A stretch of DNA of 64,000 nucleotides from contig JAUJYN010000026.1 of the NCBI GenBank assembly GCA_030737835.1, positions 1,450,395-1,514,394 on the forward strand. The letters are read 5' to 3'. Both the position numbers and the translations under genes were made by a program. Below the pieces are notes generated by a model. The model did no database searches. It was not told the origin of the DNA and worked only from the letters and a program-made list of their open reading frames with translations. This document shows, piece after piece, positions 23,641 through 36,191 of this stretch; the stretch's first letter is position 1; every line of letters starts with the position of its first letter. The DNA is from Acorus gramineus. Lineage: Eukaryota; Streptophyta; Magnoliopsida; Acorales; Acoraceae.

Positions 23641-26600
23641 CTCTAGGTGTATGATCCACCATGAGTTTGAGGGGGGTGTTAAATGTGTATATATGTTAGT
23701 GTTAAGAGTAGATTAATCTTTTTCTCTTTTCCCTTTTGTACTATAAATATATAATGTTTTCCCCAGGGCGGCCGTCCCCGAGACGTGGCAATAATGAAAT
23801 ATCAGCTATCAATACCTGAGGTCAACAAAGACTCCAACAACAACACACAAGGTGGCAAAGCAAAGATAATGATAACTGACTGAAAAGCGAAAGCATAAGA
23901 TATCAACAATGTCTGTAAACCAAAAACATTATTACAGACTCGAATACACAATCACTGTCCTGTGAGAGCCAAGCCTAGTCCAAATAAAATACAACTTGTG
24001 CCACATGCACGATTTACAATACATAAAATGACTCTAGGACTGCTGACAGCCTCGCACTCGCCACCCGCCGGAAGAACGCTCCACGCCCATAAGACCACGC
24101 CACAGGGAAGCTCCAGCTCCACGCCAAACACTACCCCTGAAAGGAAACAGTATGCGAGGGGTGAGCTACAAGCTCAGTGAGTGGCTGGAAACCAATCACC
24201 ATACAACAGTTCAATACTAAAGCAATTTCCTTTCAAGGAAAACATGGGTGGAAACCCATGGATAACAGGGTCACGCAGCGGCGCGACCAACCTCACCCTC
24301 ACCCTCACTCCCGGAGGAAGACTCTTGGGTCTCTTGGGGAGAGACCATACCGTTGGTCGAAGAGACCCGGAATTACTGGTCTACACAATGCTACTGGATC
24401 ATCTACATCGGGATAACTGCCCAACGATGTCTTTGAACATCGATACGCAACCGGACCCAACAACTATGGGAACGGACGAACAACGAATGGGTCACGCGGC
24501 GACGTGTCTTCACCTCATCCTCACCCTCACCCTTTAGAGGTGACATAGGACTTTTGGAAGAGACTTAGACTGCTCTACACCCTTGGTCCACCGGTAGCCC
24601 TTTCCCCACGTAGCCTCTACCTGGTATACTCCCACGATCAATACGCTTCCGAACGCATCGGTGGTACCTACGGATGGGAGCCCTCTGTCAGGACAGCTTT
24701 TCCAATGCCGGGGAGTTCCTACATCGGATCCAACGAAGGGGAGAACGATTTCACGCTCGCTATATCATTCGTTAGCCCTCTCCCGGGTAGCCTCTACCTG
24801 GTATACTCCCACGATCAGTACGCTTCCAAACGCATCGGTGGTACTTACGGATGGGAGCCCTCTGTCAGGACAGCTACAACCCGGGCTGCTTCAACACAGA
24901 CGACATTGGGAGGAAACACTCCATGTTCGCAAAGCGAACCCAATGGAAAAACAACTACCCTCGATAATCACATATCGATGATATCGAATACTATTGCACT
25001 CCCACACGGTTGCGTCGCTCGGACACAAGGGGGGGGGGGTTGCCTCTGCTCTCACGCAGAAATAATCCCAAGGCACATAACCCAACAGGCGGTTCATATA
25101 CACGCCTAGCACGGGTAGGCCTAGCTTAATGCCACAACTACCGGCTTAACAAAACTGATAAGATAATGAATTCTCCTGAATTCCAAACGAGTGCATCGCT
25201 CGGATGCACGGGGGCGATTACATCGCTAGCGCTCTAACTAATAAGGTACAACCCGACAACGGGTCATACCCACGCCTATTTCAGATAGGCCTAATCAGTT
25301 TTAACATGCGCATATATATCCTGGAGAATTATATCTTAGTTATGTACATGAAGTACATGTACGATAACCTACCAAATAATTATAGGGATACTCCCTAACA
25401 TGGATTTACATCATAAACAATAAATCATACAACATACATACATGGTCATTAATCACATAAGCACACAAGGCCTAACTTAAGCATGCGTTGGATATCACCA
25501 ACTTAAAAGGTAAGGGTCAAGCGCAAATCTCGCGCACTAACAGGTGCATGCCAATATTCCAAATGAACCTGAGTCGAGTAGGAAATCGCATCTACTTACT
25601 CAGTTAGTGCAGAGGAAGAGGGCGAGAGAGATTATCATCTCATGAAGTTGGTCATAGCTTTGTCCCACTATCACGGGCGTAAAACTACACCACGCCCTCG
25701 CGTCTTATCGCAAGGGAATACTAGGCACGTGCCCATTATTAACCCAGACTTAATCATGCTGGATATTCCAATTAATATGGTGGGAGTAGTATTACAATAC
25801 TACCTAAGGCATGCCATATTCTATACATCCATACACATTACAAAATACATGCCCATACTAGAGGGGCGCATGCAATACAATCATACATACATGGATACAA
25901 TACATGCCATATAAGCCTAGCATGCAAGATATCTAACATATTATAGTTTAAGCATGGCCATACTACTTATCTACACAAGTAGTATAGCTAGGGTGTCCCA
26001 TCGATGCGCGACGCATGACTACGCGCGTCGAGCGCATCTCAAGGGGGGGGATTGGATAAAACCACTCACCGCAACCCGGGACCTCGCGCATCCCATCCGA
26101 CGAGATCTGCAAGGTAAGGGCATCAAATTTGGTGAGTAACATCACATTATAACACTTAGAAATTACTAGAAATACCAAAGACTTAGACATGCACGCATAC
26201 GGGCTCGCACGCATGCAAGCACGTGCGTACGCACGCATGCCCGAGTGCCCCAGCACCTCCCCGAGCCCCTGGGCAGCCCCACGCGCGTGCACGCGCACGC
26301 ACGCGCGTGAGGGCACTAGCGCCCAGCCGCGCGCCCAGAAGCACGCCTAGACGTGCTACCCCGCGAGCGCGCACGCTAGCGCGCGCACGACCTGCGCGCA
26401 CCGCGCACGCTACTAGCGCCCGCGCGCACCGGTGCGCCAGCTCCGCACGCACGTGCACGCGCCCGCCTGTGCCTGCCAGCACCCCTCTGCGCGCACGTCT
26501 GCCCGCGCACGCGCGCGGACAGACCCGCGCGCGCGCCCAGCACCCTTTAACCCCTTTTAACCCCACCCCCACACTCCTCATTCACCCTAAACCAACTATC

Positions 26601-26746
26601 TAGCATGCATGACCTCCCCAACCATCCCAACAGCCCTAAAAGTCAAAAAGAAGGGGAAGAGGACTTACCAAAAGAGGGGGAATGAAAGGGGGAGATTCGG
26701 GGGCCCTCGATGCACCCGCGACCACCTCAACCACCACCACCACTAC

Positions 26747-29705
26747 TGTCACGCCCCAGGGCGGCCGTCCCCGGGACGCGGCAGGTGTATATATCATATC
26801 AGCAATCTAAACAGGAGGTCAATAATATACCCTAAACAACATCAACAATAACAACACAGACAAAAGCAGGGCTGACATGATATATACACAAATAGCAGAA
26901 GCTAAAAGACTAAATCTGTAACTCAAAGACACATTACAGACTCGATACATAATCAACTGTCCTGTGAGAGCCAATATATACAACGACATCCAAATATAAT
27001 ACAAACGTGTGCCCAAGCACAGAATACAATACATACAATCAAAAAGGGATGTTGATAGCCTCTAACACTCGCGGGAATGTGGTGCTGCTCCGCTACTGCT
27101 GAAGTCCCTCGGGGAGCCCCTCCTGCTGATCCAACTCGGATAACACTGGAGAAAAATATATATGCGAGGGGTGAGCCACACGCTCAGTGAATAGCACAAC
27201 CCATGCATCACAATTCATATTAACCACAAATAATTATTCAAAGCCTCAAAGTGGCAGGAACTACACAATCCAGTGGGTCGCTACATCGCCGACCCACTAC
27301 ACCCTCACCCTCACCCTCCAATAGGTGACATGGGCTATTGGGACTGACTAGGCTGTTAATCACCCTTGGTCCACCGATAGTCTCTCCTCCACTCCGTAGG
27401 CCGCCTGGTCTAGTCCCACAATTCAGCAATTTCCGAACCCAAATTAGGAGATGCCTACTGATGGGAGTCCTCTGTCAGGAAGGCCTGTCTAACGCTGGGG
27501 CAGTCTCTATACGGATCCAACGAAGGGAACAGAAACAGCCTATCCACACGTATACGATCCACTTGGATCCGCGGTATTCCCTTAACTGGAAAAAGAAACC
27601 TTGGGAGGGCACCATGAGGTCCCGATATAGGATATCCCGACAACCAAACAAGGAACACGGAGTACCCTAGCCCGGGTCTCAACGCTGACTTCTCAAGGCC
27701 CCTTAATCCAGAGAAGGGAGACTCTACTAATGTCATGAATTCTTCAGAATTCCTCCAGGGCGCATAACTAAGATGCGGGGAACATATATAATAACTACCA
27801 GGTTATAATACTTACTAAGGCATGCAAAAATACCATAATTTCGCATTTAATTTAATATATTAAACTAATAGGACACATGCATAGGTCAAGGCTTTCCTAG
27901 CATGAAACATGGTGTCAGGATGCATGGATCTTACACATATCCTAAGGGTGCAAGTCCCTAACATACAAGGTCTAGGGTGGCATGCATACTACATACTAAT
28001 CATGCTTGCATAGATTACATATTATACAAGTTAATATTAACTATGGTGCCCCAGGGGAGGACGGTATACGCCCAAGTGCATATAGCGTCTCCCTACTGGG
28101 TTGGATTGTCCCACTCACTAATACTCGGGTCGATGCGTGACCGTCCGTCAAGATCTACAAGACGGGTATTAAACACGGTGAGTAAAATACACAAATACAT
28201 ACAAAAATACACTAAAAATACCCAACACTCGGAAAAACGTATATACGGCCCGTACGCACTCGAGTCCGAGCACCCCGACTCACTCACGAACCCCCGGGCA
28301 GTCATACGCACGGCCACCCGCCCCGGGCGCACAGCTGCGCCCCAGCCCACATGCCCAGACGCACTGCCGAGCCCCCTTCCAGCACGCCCAGACACGCTGC
28401 CGAGCCCCCTGCCTGCACGCCCAGACACGCTGCGCGCTCGAGCGCACGCTCGCGCGCACCCGTGCGCACCGCGCGTCCAGCCCCGGGTGCACCGCACGCG
28501 CACTGCGCCCCAGCGCAGCACATTGCGCGCACACCCGCACGCACTGCGCCCCCGCGCAGTACCTCGCGCGCACGCCCGCTTGCCTCACCGCGCGCACAGC
28601 ACGCACTGTGCCTCTGCGCAGCGCTCCGCGCGCACGCCCCCGCACGGCACCCAGCACGCAGCACCCGCACACGTGCCCGCGTGCACGCCTGGCACTGCGC
28701 CCAGCGCGCAGCACCAGCACGCACGCCCGCGCGCACGCGCGCGTCCCCTGCCAGCTCGCCCGACAGCGCACCTGCCTGCCGCCTGCGCCTGCCTTCCTGC
28801 GCGCGCCGCTGAGCCCGCCTGCACCCGAGCCAACCCTAACACCTCCAACCGCCCCCAACAGCCCCCTCCAACTCCCCAACACCCATGCACACCCAAAAAC
28901 ACCTCCTAACATGCATCTAAACAAGAATGGAAGGAAAGGAAGCTCACCCAAAGGAAAGGAAGGAAGGGAAGATCGGTTGCTCTTCGGGCACCGAAACACC
29001 ACCACCAAGGTCTCCACTCAGCCAAAGAGGGGCTGAAAACAGAGGAGAAGAGGGTCCATAAGAGGAGTAAAAACAAAGGGAAATGAAGATCCAAGACCAT
29101 GGATGGATAGATCGGGTCCTCACCTATCTTTTCTTCTTCTAGGGTTTCTTCTTTCAACACCTCTAGCTAGATCATATAGTGGATTTAAAGAGAGGGGAGA
29201 GAGAGATTGAGAGGTGCAGAAGATGATGAATAGTGGGGGGAGACACTATGCTTGGGTGCCCACTTAAAGCACCCCACACACACACCTCACACACTCACCA
29301 CTTAACTTAGCCCTAATTAGGTTTAGGCTTGGTTTAGGTGATCTAAGTGCACTTTGACTTGGGTCAACTCAACCACACTAGAAAACAAAGGAGTTGACCA
29401 AGTCATGGGCCCACATTTGACCAAGTCAAGTCTCCCAATGACTTCTCGCTCGGTCAAAACCCGGATACGCTTCGGAACTGTGAAATTCTGAAATGTTACC
29501 GGAATTCGATGAAATTTTCGTGAGTGGCTTGAAATGGCACCAGGACACATAATATGCAGTTAGATTTTCAATCGGAGTCCTCAAACTCAGGATGATAGCT
29601 AAAAGTTCAAAATTTTAGCGGTTCCGATCGAAAACGAAAAAAATTGAAAAACTGCCAGAATGTTCCAATGGTTACCAGAAGGTAAAAAGTGACACATATA
29701 TAATA
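26747..29705 (-). mobile_element. B1 3' LTR
   Basis: About 2.96 kb, beginning (plus-strand left edge) TGTCACGCCCCAGGG and ending ...CACATATATAATA. It includes a CpG-dense tract at 28255-28850 and exon-like blocks in the order described for B2. The purine-rich polypurine tract of the element (TAAGGGGGG on the minus strand) adjoins it at about 29707-29720. Confidence 0.88.
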
Positions 29706-29753
29706 TTATTCCCCCCTTAGGAAATTTTATCCTCAAAATAAATACAAGAACAT

Positions 29754-31323
29754 CTAAGGAGGGAAAAGATGCGGATACGCGTCACGCATGGCGTCCTCGA
29801 GCTCCCAAGTGGCCTCGGCACCGGAACGGTGCTGCCATCGCACCTTGACCAACTGGACGGTCTTGGTGCAGAGCCTCTTCTCGCGGCGGTCCAGGATCTC
29901 GATCGGCTGCTCGACGAATAACAAGTCCGGCTCAAAGACGAGCGGCTCGAACGGGATGACGTGAGCAGGATCGTGGACGCAACGCCTCAGCTGCGAGACA
30001 TGGAGGACGCCATTGGCTTGAGCCAATTGTGGGGGCAGAGCTATGCGATAGGCCACCTCCCCAACTCGCTCGAGGATGAGGAACGGCCCAATGAAACGCG
30101 GACTCAGCTTGCTTCGCACGTCGAAACGGAAGATGCCCTTCCTCGGGCACACCTTCAGGAAGACATGGTCACCAACCTCGAAAACGAGCTCACGGTGACG
30201 ATGATCGGCGTAGCTCTTCTGACGGCTCTGAGCGACTCGGATACGCTCGCGAATCGTCTTCACCATCTCTGAGGTCTGGTGGATGATCTCCGGTCCCTCC
30301 AATTGGCGCTCTCCGACCTCGTCCCAACACAAGGGGGACCTGCAGCTGCGGCCATAGAACGCCTTGACCAAGATCTTCTGCTTCAGCTCTGCGTCGTCAG
30401 GAATGCATACTCGGCCTCTGAACCGCAGGATCCCGTCCTCACGAATCTGGTAGTCCGGACGCTCGCCCCGGGCGACGCCTTCTGAGAGGACTAGAAAGTG
30501 AGGATCCTGTCCCTGAGCCGCGCGGATTTCGTCGAGAAGAACGGGCTGCTCCACTAGCTTGGCCAAAAAGCCACCCGTAGGAGTCTCTCGAACGCTGATC
30601 CAACAAGCGGCCTCCTCCAGAAGCCTCCAACGACGTACAGCCATGTGGGCGGCCATGCCCAAGGGCTGCCTGCTGAGAGCATCCACCACGACATTTGCCT
30701 TACCAAGATGGTAAGCGATGATACAAACATAGTCCTTTAGGAACTCAAGCCAACGTCTCTGACGCATGTTGAGCTCCGGCTGGGACTGCAAATATGTCAA
30801 GCTCTTATGATCAGTAAAGAGCTCGAACTCCTCGCCATAGAGGTAATGCCTCCACATCTTCAGCGTAAAGATGATCGCTGCCAACCCGAGGTCGTGGGTG
30901 GGGTAATTCTGCCCATGGGGCTTCAACTGACGCGACGCGTAAGCCACCACCTTACCGTGCTGCATCAGGACGCAACCCACACCCCAACCGCGATGCATCA
31001 GAGTATACTGCGAACCCACCACTCCCAGACGGAAGGGTAAGAACTGGCGCTGAGGTGAGCCTTCGCTTCAACTCCAGGAAGCTCTCCTCGCAAGACGGGG
31101 ACCACTCGAACCGAACATCCTTCCGAGTGAGGCGGGTAAGAGGTACGGCTATCTTCGAGAAACCCTTGTCAAACCTTCTATAATAACCCGCCATGCCCAG
31201 GAAGTTTCGAATCTCTGTGGGGTTCGACGGCCGACGCCAATTAGACACGGCGAGCGTCTTGTCCGGGGCCACAGATATTCCCTCGCCGGAAATCACGTGG
31301 CCCAGAAGGACGATAAGCTCCAA
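29754..31323 (-). pseudogene. B1 pol: reverse transcriptase/RNase H part and integrase-chromodomain tail
   Basis: From right to left the frames show LLGHVISGEGISVAPDKT and FLGMAGYYRRF (reverse transcriptase end). RNase H follows with [30 protein letters not shown] and DALSRQ. Then comes the integrase C-terminal part ([47 protein letters not shown]). The end, [19 protein letters not shown], is a chromodomain-like tail, which identifies a Tekay/Del-type chromovirus. In such elements this tail is thought to guide integration to heterochromatin. The pol region is incomplete. Confidence 0.88.
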
Positions 31324-31329
31324 CCAGAA

Positions 31330-32040
31330 CTCACACTTAATCCACCATCAATTTGATGCTTCCAAGGTATTCCTTGACTGGGAAAAGAAAAGAAACGTTG
31401 GGAGGGCACCATGAGGTCCCGATATAGGATATCCCGACAACCAAACAAGGAACACGGAGTACCCTAGCCCGGGTCTCAACGCTGACCTCGCAAGGCCCCT
31501 TAATCCAGAAAAGGAACACTAGAAGAAGACATCACCCTTAAAGAACACTACCAACTCTACTGGAAACCCATGCTCCGAAATCAAATAACACACAATCAGT
31601 TCCCTTTTTCAAGGAAAAACATGGGTAGAAACCCAATGATCACTGGGTCACGCGGCGGCGTGACCAACCTCACCCCCACCCTCACTCCCGAAAGGAGTCT
31701 TTTGGGACTTATGGGGAGAGACTTAGACTGCTCTACACCCCTGGTCCACCGGTAGCCTCTCCCCGCTCCGTAGCTTACCTGGTATACTCCCACGATTCAG
31801 CACAGTCCGAAACCAAATCAGGAGGTGCCTACTGATGGGAGCCCTCTGTCAGGATAGCCTGTCTAACGCCGGGGATGTCACTGCACGGCTCCAACGAAGG
31901 GGAGAACGATCCCATGTTCGCCAAGCGAAACCCAATGGAAAACAATCACTCTCGATACTCGCTCAGCGAGATATCACCCACATGCATAACAACAACCAAC
32001 ACACTCATATATATAGGGAGCTGGGAAATCAAAACAATAC
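31330..32040 (-). repeat. LTR-like block inside the B1 internal region
   Basis: About 700 bp here resemble LTR interiors of families A and B. A GGGAGGGCACCATGAGG stretch matches 27600-27640 and, on the opposite strand, A2 near 14480-14510. The CTCACCC-rich part and the GGTCCACCGGTAGCC part match 1060-1080. It lies between gag and pol, where no LTR belongs. I infer a rearranged or captured LTR segment. Confidence 0.65.
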
Positions 32041-32041
32041 C

Positions 32042-32479
32042 TCAGACCATGATACCCGAAGCCTGCTCCTCCTCGGCCGAAAGCGCTGCAACTCTGCCCT
32101 GGACAAACTGTGGCTGAGGAGCAGGGGGTACATCTGGTACCACTGGCGGATCTGCCATCAAGGGGACCTGTGGAGCTGCATCACGGGCCACCCTCAGCTC
32201 CTGAATCTCTCTAGCCTGCACAGTTAACACCCCCGACTGGGCCTCTAATGATCTGGTCTGAGTCTCCACCAGATCTGCTATCCGAGCGAAAGCACGCTCC
32301 CATGCAGGAGGCTCCTGTGCCAATCCTGCCCCCACAGCCGAGGACTCTCCAGTAGCATCCTCACCTCTGGTAGGTCCGGGAACCTCCAAAAGGTCGAGAG
32401 GGACCACGTCCACGCATTCCTCTGTGAGGAGGCATATCAGCAACTCAAGAAAACAAGACACAAGGATCCGAATACTCAT
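32042..32479 (-). pseudogene. B1 gag N-terminal region
   Basis: A 145-codon frame contains a low-complexity N-terminal stretch, then AFARIADLVETQTRSLEAQSGVLTVQAREIQELR (coiled-coil-like) and a proline-rich part. This layout, 80 bp downstream of the primer-binding site, fits the start of a chromovirus gag. The capsid core and zinc knuckle were not found in the internal region. Confidence 0.6.
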
Positions 32480-32534
32480 ATAGGAATCCTAGGACTCATC
32501 TCTACGAAAATGAAGACCATTGGCTCTGACAGGA

Positions 32535-32550
32535 CCAGGCTCTGATACCA
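32535..32550 (-). other. B1 primer-binding site
   Basis: On the minus strand it reads TGGTATCAGAGCCTGG, five bases after the LTR end at 32556. It is complementary to the 3' end of initiator methionine tRNA. Confidence 0.92.
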
Positions 32551-32555
32551 ACCTT

Positions 32556-35386
32556 TGTCACGCCCCAGGGCGGCCGTCCCCAGGACGTGGCAAGTGTATA
32601 TATGACATCAGCAGTCTAACCAGGAGGTCAATAATATACCCTAAACAACATCAACAATAACAACACAGACAAAAGCAGGGCTGACATGATATATACACAA
32701 ATAGCGAAAGCTAAAAGACTGAGTATGTAACTCAAAGACACATTACAGACTCGATACATAATCAACTGTCCTGTGAGAGCCAATATATACAACGACATCC
32801 AAATATAATACAAACGTGTGCCCAAGCACAGAATACAATACATACAATCAAAAAGGGATGCTGATAGCCTCTAACACTCGTGGGATGGCGCTGCTCCGCT
32901 ACTGGTGAAATCCCTCAGGGAGCTCCTTCTGTTGATCCGATTCAGATAACACTGGAGAAAAATATATATGCGAGGGGTGAGCCACACGCTCAGTGAATAG
33001 CACAACCCATGCATCACAATTCATATTAACCACAATTAATTATTCAAAGCCTCAAAGTGGCAGGAACTACACAATCCAGTGGGTCGCTACATCGCCGACC
33101 CACCACACCCTCACCCTCACCCTCCAATAGGTGACATGGGCTATTGGGACTGACTAGGCTGTTAATCACCCTTGGTCCACCGATAGTCTCTCCTCCACTC
33201 CGTAGGCCGCCTGGTCCACTCCCACAATTCAGCACAGTCCGAACCCAAATCAGGAGGTGCCTACTGATGGGAGTCCTCTGTCAGGAAGGCCTGTCTAACG
33301 CTGGGGCAGTCTCTATACGGATCCAATGAAGGGAACAGAAACAGCCTATCCACACGTATACGATCCACTTGGATCCGCGGTATTCCCTTAACTGGAAAAA
33401 GAAACCTTGGGAGGGCACCATGAGGTCCCGATATAGGATATCCTGACAACCTATCGAGGAACACGGAGTACCCTGGCCCGGGTCTCAACGGTGACTTCGC
33501 AAGGCCCCTTAATCCAGAGAAGGGAGACTCTACTAATGTCATGAATTCTTCATAATTCCTCCAGAGCGCATAACTAAGATGCGGGGAACATATATAATAA
33601 CCACCAGGTTATAATACTTACTAAGGCATGCAAAAATACCATAAGTTCGCATTTAATTTAATAAATTAAACTAATAGGACACATGCATAGGTCGAGGCTT
33701 TCCTAGCATGAAACATGGTGTCAGGATGCATGGCTCTTACACATATCCTAAGGGTGCAAGTCCCTAACATACAAGGTCTAGGGTGGCATGCATACTACAT
33801 ACTAATCATGCTTGCATAGATTACATATTTTACAAGTTAATATTAACTATGGTGCCCCAGGGGAGGACGGTATATGCCCAAGTGCATATAGCGTCTCCCT
33901 ACTGGGTTGGATTGTCCCACTCACTAATACTCGGGTCGATGTGTGACCGTCCATCAAGATCTGCAAGACAGGGTATTAAACACGGTGAGTAAAATACACA
34001 AATACATACAACAATACACTAAAAATACCCAACACTCGGACAAACGTACATACGACCCGTACGCACGCGAGTCCGAGCACCCCGACTCACTCCCGAACCC
34101 CCGGGCAGCCATACACACGGCCACCCACCCCGGGCGCACAGCCGCGCCCTAGCCCGCGCGCCCAGACGCACTGCCGAGCCCCCGCCCGCACGCCCAAACA
34201 CGCTGTCGAGCCCCCTGCCCGCACGCCAAGACACGCTGCGCGCTCGAGCGCACGCCCGCTCGCCTCACCGCGTGCACAGCACGCACTGCGCCTCTGCGCA
34301 GCGCTCCGTGCGCATGCCCCCGCACGACGTGCTAGCGCGCAGCACCCGCACGCGTGCCCGCGCGCAAGCCCGGCACTGCGCCCAGCGCGCACGCCCGCGC
34401 GCACGCCCGCGACCCCTGCCAGCTCCCCCGATAGCGCACCTTCCTGCCGCCTACGCCTGCCTGCCTGCGCTCGCCGCTGAGCCCGCATGCACCCGAGCCA
34501 ACCCTAACACCTCCAACCGCCCCCATCAGCCCCCTCCAACTCCCCAACAGCCATGCACACCCAAAAACACCTCCTAAACATGCATCTAAACAAGAATGGA
34601 AGGAAAGGAAGCTTACCCTAGGAGAGGAAGAGAAGGGAAGGAGATCGGGTGCTCTTCGCGCACCGAAACACCACCTCCAAGACCACCACCACCAAGTACT
34701 CCACTCAGCCAAAGAGGGGCTGAAAACAGAGGAGAAGAGGGTCCATTAGAGGAGGAAAAACAAAGGGAAATGAAGATCCAAGACCATGGATGGATAGATC
34801 GGGTCCTTACCTATCCTTTCTCCTTCTAGGGCTTCTTGATTCAACACCTCTAGCTAGATCAAAAGGGGTTTTTAAAGAGAGGGGAGAGAGAGCTTTTGGT
34901 GGAGAAGATGATGAATAGGGGAGGGGGACACTATGCTTGGGCGCCCACTTAAAGCACCCCACACACACACCTCACACACTCACCACTCACTTAACTTAGC
35001 ACTAATTAGGTTTAGGTTAGGTTTAGGGGCACTTTGACTTGGGTCAACCCAACCACACTAGAAAACAAAAGAGTTGACCAAGTCATGGGCCCACATTTGA
35101 CCAAGTCAAGTCTCCCAATGACTTCTCGCTCGGTCAAAACCCGGATACGCTTCAGAACTGTGAAATTCTGAAACGTTACCGGAATTCGACGAAATTTTCG
35201 TGAGTGGATTGAAATGGTACCAGGACACATAATATGAAGTTAGATTTTCAATCGGAGTCCTCAAACTCAGGATGATAGCTAAAAGTCTAAAATTTTAGCG
35301 GTTCCGATCGAAAACGAAAAAAGTTGAAAAACTGCCAGAAATGTCCCAAGGGTGACCAGAAGGCTAAAAGTGACACATATATAACA
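32556..35386 (-). mobile_element. B1 5' LTR
   Basis: About 2.83 kb with plus-strand edges TGTCACGCCCC and ...ATATATAACA. Exon-like blocks on the minus strand are 34617-34719 (103 nt; acceptor TGTTTTCAG, donor GTAAGC) and 33925-33960 (36 nt; acceptor GTCTTGCAG, donor GTGAGT). A further donor (ATAG|GTAAGG) lies near 34810. The CpG-dense tract is at 34060-34500, between the two blocks. It is slightly shorter than the 3' LTR, mostly in the CpG tract. Confidence 0.9.
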
Positions 35387-36191
35387 ACTACCACCACCTC
35401 CACAGCCCTCCTCAGCCTCCTTATTGGCTGAAAAACAGAGGAGAGAAGGGCATAAAAAGGGAGCTAGAGAGAGGGGAATCAACAACAACAACAAAGGCAC
35501 AAAACTCACCTTCATGCACTTGCACCTCCTCTTCTTGCTCCATCTTCTTCTCCTTGGCATAAAATCAAACACTTGGGGAGCAAGAAGAGCCATAAGAGAG
35601 GGAGGGAAAGTGTTCCACGAAATGGGAGAGAGGGGGAGAGAGAGAGAGGGCAAAAAAGTCATTTTCATGCCCAAATAGTGCCTAGGGGTGACCATAAGGG
35701 GGGTGAGGTTAGGGTTAGGCTCATCCACTCACAAATCAAATAACCAATGGTTTCTTCATCCCCAAGCAAGGTGGGGATAAGGTTACCAAGGGTCACCACA
35801 TCCCCAAAATATCTCACACTATTCGACCAACCAGGAACTCTCAAAACCCGGATACGGTTTGGAACTGCATATTTTTCAAAACGTTACCGGAATTCGATAA
35901 AAATTTTATGGGTAGTACTAAACAGTACCAGGACCCATAATATGCAGTTAGATTTTGAATCAGAGTACTCCAACTCCCGCAGGTGGCTAAAAGCCAAAAT
36001 TTTAGCGACTCCGATCGAAAAAGAAAAAGGCCCTGAATGACCCAGATGCGACCAAGGCTTAACCAAAATGGCTCCAAATGACACAGGCATAACACAAACC
36101 CTAATAATATTTTGGTTCATTCCCTTCAATTCATGATTCTAACATAAGTCTTCATAATAGACTTATTCACCCCTCTTTTAAGTCTGTATAT

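Larger units (their letters stand above)
26747..35386 (-). mobile_element. B1: 8.6-kb chromovirus of family B (Tekay/Del-like)
   Basis: An 8,640-bp minus-strand element with two LTRs, primer-binding site, polypurine tract and a 5-bp target duplication actac (26742-26746 and 35387-35391). Its LTRs look about 95% alike by eye, which makes it one of the younger insertions. It sits inside A3, which sits inside C1, three layers deep. The internal region has a gag start, an incomplete pol and an LTR-like block. The coding part is incomplete, with several breaks. Confidence 0.92.
23755..36094 (-). mobile_element. A3: family A LTR, split by element B1
   Basis: Family A LTR sequence in minus orientation occupies 23755-26746 and resumes at 35392-36094, ending ...GGCATAACA. 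Between the two lies B1 with its actac duplication. The right-hand part continues the same pyrimidine-rich region that the left part enters. I see no primer-binding site or internal region, so it is a solo LTR, but its left end is degraded and no target duplication could be matched. It lies in the short LTR of C1. Confidence 0.8.
22834..36144 (+). mobile_element. C1: 3' part of a Ty1/copia element, split by A3
   Basis: The reverse transcriptase/RNase H tail (22850-23640) is followed by a polypurine tract (TTTGAGGGGGG, 23666-23676). An LTR then starts TGTTAAATGTG at 23677. LTR sequence stops near 23754 where A3 begins and resumes at 36095, ending ...TTCTAACA at 36144. The LTR would thus be only about 130 bp, a size seen in the Ale/Retrofit group of copia. 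The 5' part of the element is absent, cut at the CACTA-like terminus. Confidence 0.65.

Noticed and set aside
23755-23762. A target duplication for A3
   Set aside because: The five bases before the left edge (tataa or a shifted set) do not match caaac after the right edge. The left edge is degraded, so no duplication is claimed.
28093-29036. Long open frames on both strands rich in Ala, Arg, His, Cys and Pro
   Set aside because: They lie in the CpG-dense LTR tract, overlap on both strands and have no domain. GC-rich DNA lacks stop codons, so the frames are compositional. The same applies near 2580-2925, 10510-10815, 26180-26600, 34087-34577, 44108-44510 and 62442-63183.
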